NCBI GenBank assembly: GCA_902802305.1
Contig: CADCLG010000017.1
Location: 1 to 58,856 of the forward strand
Direction: 5' to 3'
Length of the DNA: 58,856 nt
DNA from: an uncultured Spirochaetaceae bacterium
GTDB lineage: Bacteria > Spirochaetota > Spirochaetia > Treponematales > Treponemataceae
The notes beneath the pieces are model-generated. The model was given only the letters and a program-made list of their open reading frames with translations, did no database searches and was not told the origin of the DNA. A program made the translations under genes and the position numbers. Below, in pieces: positions 53,286 to 58,856 of this stretch. The stretch's first letter is position 1, and each line of letters begins with the position of its first letter.

Positions 53286-53891
53286 ATGGAAAATAAGCCT
53301 GCTTTTGAAGAAATAAAAACTTTTGATGAGTTCTCAAAATATTACTGGTACCGCGAAGAGCTCCTTGCGATTTGCAGAAGGCTTGGGATTTGTGCCAGTG
53401 GTTATAAGACGGAATTGAATGAAAGAATTGAGGAGTATTTTGGAGGAAAGCCTTCACAAATAAAAGAATGTCGTCGAAAAAGAGTTGCAAAGAAGCCCGT
53501 CACTGAACTATCACTTGAAACCGGTTTGATAGAATGCGACTTTCGTTTCAGCCAGCGCTTCCGCGATTTCTTTTCTACTCAGACGGGAATTAAAAATTTT
53601 AAGTTCAATGCAGATATGGTAGCGAGCGCAAGAAAAGTCCGCGAAAGGGGAGACACATCTTTTACTCTTGGAGATCTGCTGGATATTTATTATGGGCGAA
53701 AAAGTTACGCCCAATATGACAAGATTTCACTTCAATGGAATAAGTTTGTAAAAGACTTTTGTGCCGACCCTGCAACAGCACAATTTCCCAACAAGCTGAA
53801 AGTGGCCGCCCGTCTTTGGAAGGAAGTTCGGGAATCAACAAGAGAAAAAGTTTATAAACACGAATTACTGGAAGAGTTTAATAATGAATAA
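53286..53891 (+). CDS. SAP-domain/DUF6434 protein
   Basis: 201 residues from ATG 53286, the Met after which homology starts (MENKPAFEEIKTFDEF). Residues about 15-55 are a SAP-like helix-extended loop-helix (YYWYREELLAICRRLGICAS). The C-terminal 110 residues match DUF6434-type sequence (FRFSQRFRDFFSTQTG, YAQYDKISLQWNKFVKDF). SAP modules often bind nucleic acids, but the role here is unknown. It overlaps the next gene by eight bases. Confidence 0.8.
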   Translation: MENKPAFEEIKTFDEFSKYYWYREELLAICRRLGICASGYKTELNERIEEYFGGKPSQIKECRRKRVAKKPVTELSLETGLIECDFRFSQRFRDFFSTQTGIKNFKFNADMVASARKVRERGDTSFTLGDLLDIYYGRKSYAQYDKISLQWNKFVKDFCADPATAQFPNKLKVAARLWKEVRESTREKVYKHELLEEFNNE

Positions 53892-54129
53892 TGAGCTTTT
53901 ACAAAATCTGGATAAACTTCATACTACTCCTATGGGAGTAGCTCGTATACGCCGCAATCTTGGACTTGGGGACGATATTCCAGATGTGGTCGTCTGGTGC
54001 AAAAAGCAGATTGAATCTAAAGACGCTGACATCACACGCAAAGGAAAAAACTGGTATTGCATGATTGGCGGCTGCATCATCACGGTAAATGCTTACAGTT
54101 ATACTATCATCACTGCACATAAAATTTAA
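53884..54129 (+). CDS. DUF3781 protein
   Basis: 81 residues, with the whole length matching the DUF3781 pattern: LDKLHTTPMGVARIRRNLGL, VVVWCKKQIES, GKNWYCMIGGCIITVNAYSY and a final ITAHK. Small cytoplasmic protein of unknown function. It overlaps the SAP-protein gene by eight bases, indicating translational coupling. Confidence 0.85.
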   Translation: MNNELLQNLDKLHTTPMGVARIRRNLGLGDDIPDVVVWCKKQIESKDADITRKGKNWYCMIGGCIITVNAYSYTIITAHKI

Positions 54130-54207
54130 AAAAATGTAAAAAAAAACTTGACCTTCCACTCGCTGGAACCCTTAGACTAAAGGCAAGAAAAGATGAGGAG
54201 GTCAAAT

Positions 54208-54867
54208 ATGACAAAAAAAGAAAAAACTTTTGCGATTTTCATTGGATGTATCACCTTTGCAATTTTTGCTCTGCTTCTGGAAGGCGCATGTAACGCTTTG
54301 ATTCTCGGCGGAGGACGGGCACAGGCTCTTATGCAAAAACCGATTTTATTCGGACTTTTTGGAGGCCTTATGGCTGGACTCTTTGAAGAAAGCGGACGCT
54401 TTGTAGCTTTCAAAATTTTTTTGAAAAAAACTCGAGATGATAATTTAACGGCTTTGTATTACGGAGCGGGGCATGCAGGTTTTGAAGTTTTCTATATAGT
54501 AGTAACTACAATAATTACTATTGTTATGGCAGACAAATTACCTGCTCAGGCCCAAGCTCAAGTCCAGACTCAAAATCCGCTTATGTATCTCTTGATGCCT
54601 GTTGAACGCATTCCGGCAATTGCAGTTCATGTTTCGCTTTCTGTGCTTGTTTGGTTTGCGGTAAAAAATAAAGGACAGTTTTATTTATATCCACTGGCAA
54701 TTGTAATTCATGCGCTTTTTGATGCAATTGCTGGAAGTCTTTCATTAATGAAAGTGAATATTGCAATCATTGAAGTTTCATTTTATATATTGGCGGTTCC
54801 GATTGTTTGTCTGGCAGTTTTTATATGGAAAAGAAATTCAAGCGTAAAGGCAAAATCTGAAGTATAA
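54208..54867 (+). CDS. YhfC-family intramembrane glutamic-type protease
   Basis: 219 residues from ATG 54208 (GGAGG seven bases upstream). Six or seven membrane helices. The motifs LFEESGRFVAF and YGAGHAGFEVF contain the Glu, Arg, His and Glu residues conserved in YhfC/CAAX-protease-like (Abi) membrane enzymes. HALFDAIAG provides the further His. The substrate is unknown. Confidence 0.82.
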   Translation: MTKKEKTFAIFIGCITFAIFALLLEGACNALILGGGRAQALMQKPILFGLFGGLMAGLFEESGRFVAFKIFLKKTRDDNLTALYYGAGHAGFEVFYIVVTTIITIVMADKLPAQAQAQVQTQNPLMYLLMPVERIPAIAVHVSLSVLVWFAVKNKGQFYLYPLAIVIHALFDAIAGSLSLMKVNIAIIEVSFYILAVPIVCLAVFIWKRNSSVKAKSEV

Positions 54868-54898
54868 TAATCTTGTCATTAGTGGAAAATTATTTTGC

Positions 54899-55006
54899 GT
54901 AAAATGAAAGCAGGCGTTACGGGCGGCGTTTGAGCCCGTTGAGAGGGGTACGACGCAACGCAGTGCGGCGTAGGGGAGAGGCTTCTCCCCTCATGCTAAA
55001 TAAGGG
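54899..55006 (+). repeat. GC-rich palindromic element, copy 2
   Basis: Three adjacent inverted repeats: ACGGGC-ggcgtttga-GCCCGT, ACGACGC-aacgcagt-GCGGCGT and GGGGAGA-ggct-TCTCCCC. The first, read on the other strand, gives GGGCTCAAACGCCGCCC, nearly the core of copy 1 near 21442. GC content is much higher than in the surrounding genes. It fills the gap between the protease and GNAT genes. Confidence 0.6.
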
Positions 55007-55014
55007 GAAGGCTT

Positions 55015-55443
55015 TTGGAAATAAAACAAATAAATCAAAATGATATAGCGGGTCTTGCGGAGGCTATGGCGGCGGCTTACTCTGAAGAACCTTGGGATGA
55101 AAAGTGGTCGCAGGAAAAAGCTGAAAGAAGAATCCGGGCAATTTTGGGGAACTTTGAAGCAATGGGGCTTGCAGCTTTTGAAGATGGCAAAATAATTGGT
55201 GCGGTACTGGGCTATGTGGATCCATACGCCGAAGAAGATTTCTTTTTTGTTTCCGAGCTTTTTGTAATTCCAAAAAAGAAGAAGCAGGGCCTTGGAAAGC
55301 AGCTGCTGACAGAACTAGAGAAGTCGCTCAAAGAAAGAAAGGTCTCTGTGGTTCAGCTGATTTCTATTGATTATAATGAAGCTTTTTATAAAAAGTGCGG
55401 TCTGAACCGAGACGCCTGTTCTGTTCAGTACAAAAGGATTTGA
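55015..55443 (+). CDS. GNAT-family N-acetyltransferase, TTG start
   Basis: 142 residues from TTG 55015, with GGGGAAGG upstream. A single GNAT domain with FVIPKKKKQGLGKQLL as the acetyl-CoA loop, and EAFYKKCGLNRD near the end. It resembles aminoglycoside-type GNATs but lacks specific markers. The next GNAT gene begins three bases after its stop codon. Confidence 0.88.
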   Translation: MEIKQINQNDIAGLAEAMAAAYSEEPWDEKWSQEKAERRIRAILGNFEAMGLAAFEDGKIIGAVLGYVDPYAEEDFFFVSELFVIPKKKKQGLGKQLLTELEKSLKERKVSVVQLISIDYNEAFYKKCGLNRDACSVQYKRI

Positions 55444-55446
55444 AAA

Positions 55447-55896
55447 ATGAACAATAACATAACAATAAAAGAAGAGCGAATCAGTGCTGAAGAATATATT
55501 GATTTTCTCGAACGCACTGACTTAGGCTCACAGTATCCCAAAGAACGCTTTTATGAACGTATTCCAAAGCTTGTGAAAAATGTCTCAATTAGTCTTGTGG
55601 CTCGAAATGAGGAGGGGCTTGCTGTGGGTATTTTATTTGGACTAACTGATTTCTCTTATTGGCTTTATATTACAGATTTAGGCGTAGACAGAAATTATGA
55701 AAGGCAGGGAATCGGTCGAGCTCTTATGAAAAAGGCTCACGAGCTTGCCGGTGGTGAAAAAGATATTGCCGTTTATCTGATTGCTAACGAAAATGCAATT
55801 CCCTTTTATGAAAAACTCGGCATGAAAAAATCTGACGATGTGATGCAGTATAATCATATTGAATGGACGGAATGGACTGTGAGAAGCAATAAATAA
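55447..55896 (+). CDS. GNAT-family N-acetyltransferase
   Basis: 149 residues, a single GNAT domain. The loop LGVDRNYERQGIGRALMKKA is at about 78-97, and the C-terminus has AIPFYEKLGM. AGGA lies eight bases before the ATG. It forms a tandem pair with the preceding GNAT but is clearly divergent in sequence, so it is not a recent duplicate. Confidence 0.9.
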   Translation: MNNNITIKEERISAEEYIDFLERTDLGSQYPKERFYERIPKLVKNVSISLVARNEEGLAVGILFGLTDFSYWLYITDLGVDRNYERQGIGRALMKKAHELAGGEKDIAVYLIANENAIPFYEKLGMKKSDDVMQYNHIEWTEWTVRSNK

Positions 55897-55947
55897 TCCG
55901 CTATAAAATAAATCGAAAAAAATTGATAATATAAAAAAGAGGTAAAT

Positions 55948-56379
55948 ATGAAAGATTTAAACAAGATTAAAGAATTGTGTCCGTCGGCTTATGATTTTAT
56001 TGTAAACAAGGCTGATGTGGCAGCGGTTGGAAAATATGAGCTTGAAGGCGGCGCTTATGTTAGTGTGCAGGAATATACAACAAAAGCACGTAGTGAGGCA
56101 AAATATGAGGCTCACAAAAAGTTCATCGACATTCAGCTGATTTTGAGCGGTAGAGAATTGATTGCCGTAACTCCGATTGAGAAAATGGAAATCAAAGACG
56201 AATACAACGAGGCCAAGGACGTTATGTTCTTCCAGCATAATGATGAATGCACAGACTATGTTCTTGAAGCTGGTGATTTTCTGATACTCTATCCTCAGGA
56301 TGTTCACATGCCGGGAGTTTGCGTTAACGAACGTTCGTTAGTGCGTAAAATTGTTGTAAAGGTGCCGGTTAAAGAATAG
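55948..56379 (+). CDS. YhcH/YjgK/YiaL-family protein
   Basis: 143 residues, the full family length. Family blocks are SVQEYTTKARSEAKYEAHKKFIDIQ (in part), LSGRELIAVTP, LEAGDFLILYPQDVHMPG and VRKIVVKV. It is a cupin with a metal site from His and Glu residues, associated with sialic-acid or other sugar acid metabolism in other bacteria. AGAGG precedes the ATG. No sugar catabolic genes are adjacent. Confidence 0.92.
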   Translation: MKDLNKIKELCPSAYDFIVNKADVAAVGKYELEGGAYVSVQEYTTKARSEAKYEAHKKFIDIQLILSGRELIAVTPIEKMEIKDEYNEAKDVMFFQHNDECTDYVLEAGDFLILYPQDVHMPGVCVNERSLVRKIVVKVPVKE

Positions 56380-56536
56380 TCATAAAAATGAAAAATTCAG
56401 ATAGCTTTGAAAAATACTTGAATTGATTGGATACAGTGAGCTAATATCTGAACTTTTAAACTTCTAGTTTAATGCTTTTCTTGTCATTGTTTGGTAAAAT
56501 AAAATTTGATATTGCTGGTGTTGGCAGGAGACATTT

Positions 56537-57466
56537 ATGGCAGAAAAAGAAATTATCTTATTTGAAAGCGCAGACAAATCTGTAAGTCTTTCGGTTCCTT
56601 TTGAAAATGAAACGGTTTGGTTGAATCGTCAACAGATGGCTTCTCTCTTTGATCGTGATGTAAAGACAATTGGAAAGCACGTAAAGAATGCGATTGAAGA
56701 AGAATTGGAAGGTATTTCAGTTGTCGCAAATTTTGCGACAACTGCCTCTGATGGGAAAACTTATGATGTAGAATATTACTCGCTCGACGTCATAATTTCA
56801 GTTGGCTACCGTGTTAAGTCCAAACGTGGCATTGAATTCCGTAAATGGGCAAACTCGGTACTTAAACAATATATTCTCAAAGGTTACGCTGCAAATGACC
56901 GCCGCCTCGAAGAACTCCGCCAGACTTTACAGATAATCCGTCGAACAGAAAATCAGCTGGATACAAATCAAATTCTTTCTGTTATTGAGCAATATACTTA
57001 TGCCCTGGATTTGCTTGATGATTATGATCATCTTAGTGTAAAAAAGCCGGATGGAACTTCTGCAACTTATCGTCTCACTTATGAAGAAGCCAGAAAGGTT
57101 ATTGATTCAATGAAGTTTGGCGATGCAAGTTCTCTTTTTGGAAACGAAAAAGACGAATCCTTTGAAGGTAGTATCAGTGCGGTCTATCAAACCTTTGACG
57201 GAAAAGATGTTTATCCTACGGTGCAGGAAAAAGCCGCAAATCTTTTGTATTTTATCACAAAGAATCATTCCTTCAGTGATGGTAACAAAAGAATTGCCGC
57301 AACAATGTTTCTTTATTTCCTCAACAAAAATGGATTGCTATTCAAGAACGGGTTAAAGCAGATTGAAGACAATACCCTTGTAGCCTTAACCATTATGATT
57401 GCCGAGTCTAAACCCGAAGAGAAAGAACTCATGGTTAATCTTGTGATGCAGTTTTTAACAGAGTAA
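56537..57466 (+). CDS. RhuM-Fic/Doc fusion protein
   Basis: 309 residues. Residues 1-135 are a RhuM domain (ETVWLNRQQMASLFDRDVKT, VEYYSLDVIISVGYRVKS, FRKWANSVLKQYILKGYA). Residues about 150-309 form a Fic/Doc domain with the active-site motif HSFSDGNKR at 244-252. The Lys in place of the second Gly of canonical Fic (HPFxDGNGR) matches Doc, which phosphorylates EF-Tu. No antitoxin-like inhibitory helix is obvious in the chain or next door. Its likely role is toxin-type or regulatory post-translational modification, but this is inference. GGAG precedes the ATG. Confidence 0.88.
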   Translation: MAEKEIILFESADKSVSLSVPFENETVWLNRQQMASLFDRDVKTIGKHVKNAIEEELEGISVVANFATTASDGKTYDVEYYSLDVIISVGYRVKSKRGIEFRKWANSVLKQYILKGYAANDRRLEELRQTLQIIRRTENQLDTNQILSVIEQYTYALDLLDDYDHLSVKKPDGTSATYRLTYEEARKVIDSMKFGDASSLFGNEKDESFEGSISAVYQTFDGKDVYPTVQEKAANLLYFITKNHSFSDGNKRIAATMFLYFLNKNGLLFKNGLKQIEDNTLVALTIMIAESKPEEKELMVNLVMQFLTE

Positions 57467-57469
57467 GTA

Positions 57470-58129
57470 TCACAGGAGTTTTACAAAGTTCATCACCTCC
57501 ACCTTCTCCAGCGCATCAAAGGTTATTGTGCCTTTTTTGATGTAGTAAAGGGTGTGGCATTTTTCCCAGTGGACGCCTTTCTGGGGGCAGGTGCCGGCGT
57601 ATTCAAAACCGTATTCAGCAAGTTCGGCTTTTATTTTGGCAGGGGTGTAGGTTTTCTTTTTTCCTTCATGGTCGCGCCAGTTGCTCAGGTGAACAGGTAG
57701 GATGGAAAGACAGGCTCCTCTTTTTAGAATGCGATGAGATTCTTCGTAAAGCATGTACTTGCCTTTGCCGTCGCCACCGTGAAGAGCATCATAGAGCAGC
57801 ACTAAGTCCAGAGATTCGTCTGCAAAATCCTGCAGGTTGTGAACATCCTTATTAATTAAGGTGATGTTTTTGATTCCGCGTGCCGCAAGTTTTTCGCCTA
57901 CTTCTTTCTGGCATACCGGGCTGCAATCAATTCCGTATATTTTTCCATTGGGGTAAGCATTGCTCAAGGCAAAAAGATTTTCTCCAAAGCCATAACCAAA
58001 ATCAAGCACAGTCGGAGAGCCCTTTACATCGGGTGCCAGCGGCATCTGGGCAAACAAATCTCTGCCGTCAGTTTTTTCCCAAAGGGCAATGTCTTCGTAT
58101 AATTTTTCATTTGTGTTCGAATAGTTCAT
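57470..58129 (-). CDS. SAM-dependent methyltransferase
   Basis: 219 residues of class I methyltransferase fold. Motif I is VLDFGYGFGENLFAL, with the acidic end of strand 2 in YGIDCSP. LDLVLLYDALHGGDGKG is the motif IV region. The substrate is unknown. It overlaps the upstream GNAT gene by four bases (ATGA), so the two are co-translated. It is convergent with the RhuM-Fic gene. Confidence 0.9.
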   Translation of the reverse strand: MNYSNTNEKLYEDIALWEKTDGRDLFAQMPLAPDVKGSPTVLDFGYGFGENLFALSNAYPNGKIYGIDCSPVCQKEVGEKLAARGIKNITLINKDVHNLQDFADESLDLVLLYDALHGGDGKGKYMLYEESHRILKRGACLSILPVHLSNWRDHEGKKKTYTPAKIKAELAEYGFEYAGTCPQKGVHWEKCHTLYYIKKGTITFDALEKVEVMNFVKLL

Positions 58130-58581
58130 TCTGTATCCCGCCGTTTTTCATAATAAACAAAATCTCCATCACGCCTAACTTCCTCATACCCAAGCTTTTG
58201 ATAAAAGGCGTTTGTTCTTGCATTCCAGATTGGTGTATCAAGTGTAAAAACTTTTACCTCCGCAAAACTTTCTTCAATCTGCTGCATCATAAAAATGCCA
58301 TAGCCCTTACGAAAATGTTCCGGGTTAATAAAGATTCGGCCAATATTGAGTTCATTGTCTTTTAGAAATAAAATAGCTCCGCCAACGATTTTGTAATCAT
58401 CGACCAGTTTATAAAGACAATTCATCCTGGCCATTTTTGTGTGAAAGGAAAGCGAATTGTATCCTGGTGGGCCGCCAACACTAGAAGCCCCAACTTCAAC
58501 ATCACTATCAAAAGCTTTTTTCGAAATACACATCAGGCTTACGGCATCAGCTGTACTGGCCCTAAAAAACTGTAAACACAT
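58126..58581 (-). CDS. GNAT-family N-acetyltransferase
   Basis: 151 residues from ATG 58581 (AGGG five bases upstream); a GTG at 58587 is an alternative. A single GNAT domain with loop NPEHFRKGYGIFMMQQ and C-terminal NAFYQKLGYEEVRRDGD. It is upstream of and overlapping the methyltransferase gene. Confidence 0.9.
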   Translation of the reverse strand: MCLQFFRASTADAVSLMCISKKAFDSDVEVGASSVGGPPGYNSLSFHTKMARMNCLYKLVDDYKIVGGAILFLKDNELNIGRIFINPEHFRKGYGIFMMQQIEESFAEVKVFTLDTPIWNARTNAFYQKLGYEEVRRDGDFVYYEKRRDTE

Positions 58582-58590
58582 AGGCACCCT

Positions 58591-58851
58591 CTACCTGCAA
58601 GCTATATAAATATCCATGCCCTCCCCGTCGGTTTCAAAGCAGGGAATCACACCTTCGGCAGACTGAACAAGGCCATTAGTTCTCATAAAATCTCCAAGCG
58701 TTTGATAGGCACCAGGAATTGTCACGAAAGGATTTTCAAAGGGGCGGTCAACGTGAATTACCGCATATTTATGAGCGGGCTGTTCTTTGATTTTGCAACC
58801 CTCGGGCGCAACTCCATCAGGCAGAATCAAAGCCGCTGTATATCCGTGCAT
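58591..58851 (-). CDS. GyrI-like effector-binding domain, probably truncated by the window edge
   Basis: 86 residues are visible, ending YIAC-Arg and a stop. The frame is open to the edge (Asn before the ATG at 58851), so this may be the C-terminus of a longer protein, for example an AraC- or MerR-type regulator. The segment PAHKYAVIHVD, then PGAYQTLGDFM, IPCFET and GMDIYIACR follow the GyrI/Rob-like small-molecule-binding pattern. It is three bases from the GNAT gene, in the same operon direction. Confidence 0.65.
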   Translation of the reverse strand: MHGYTAALILPDGVAPEGCKIKEQPAHKYAVIHVDRPFENPFVTIPGAYQTLGDFMRTNGLVQSAEGVIPCFETDGEGMDIYIACR

Positions 58852-58856
58852 ATTAA

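Overview
The window looks like a chromosomal segment of a host-associated (gut or rumen type) Treponema or close relative. The DNA is AT-rich and the proteins are spirochaete-like. There are many lipoproteins with spirochaetal lipoboxes, large conserved proteins of unknown function, and no phage, tRNA, rRNA, CRISPR array or insertion sequence that I could find. The organism assignment is inference from protein character, not from a database match.

Left edge (1-780) does not fit the rest. It is GC-richer and carries a CatA-type chloramphenicol acetyltransferase that reads as a Firmicutes gene. It joins abruptly, at the expected cat start codon, to the 3' tail of a truncated SH3-domain membrane protein. 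This is either a recent insertion or an assembly chimera. From 1050 to 15.5 kb the layout is housekeeping: Smr and DnaJ-like proteins, tyrS and infA, a DksA/TraR protein, a PHP phosphatase behind a two-receiver regulator, an SH3 lipoprotein, an ABC-F ATPase, argD, a 992-residue envelope protein and adk. The 220 bases between infA and tyrS hold what looks like a classical leader-peptide attenuator: a 34-codon ORF with Tyr-Leu-Tyr-Tyr, a competing antiterminator, and a strong terminator directly before tyrS.

15.7-31.8 kb is a surface and nutrient region. An LplABC-type sugar importer (binding protein plus two permeases) has two LacI-type operator palindromes in its leader. A secreted esterase and a second, orphan binding protein follow; the latter's ribosome binding site sits in a long hairpin. 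An AraC regulator, an HD-GYP cyclic-di-GMP phosphodiesterase, EttA and three lipoproteins with InlB/SUMF1-like domains complete the stretch. Together the importer genes suggest uptake of plant or host oligosaccharides.

31.8-49.5 kb returns to core functions: purB, a large membrane-anchored protein, a TPR lipoprotein with a TraB-family protein, a complete MacAB-TolC-like export operon (38.0-42.5 kb), an RlpA/SPOR protein, ClpP, a detached DbpA-type RNA-binding domain protein, a metallo-beta-lactamase-fold hydrolase, a phosphodiesterase and a lipoprotein.

49.5-58.9 kb is a loose accessory string of small stand-alone genes: five GNAT acetyltransferases (one fused to a pyrophosphatase-like domain), MmcQ/YjbR, MATE, SAP/DUF3781, a YhfC-type membrane protease, YhcH/YjgK, a RhuM-Fic/Doc fusion, a methyltransferase and a truncated GyrI-like domain. 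A GC-rich palindromic repeat occurs here and, in related form, behind the sugar permease genes. Several genes lack a Shine-Dalgarno sequence but have a -10 box about 6-7 bases before the start codon, which suggests leaderless mRNAs.
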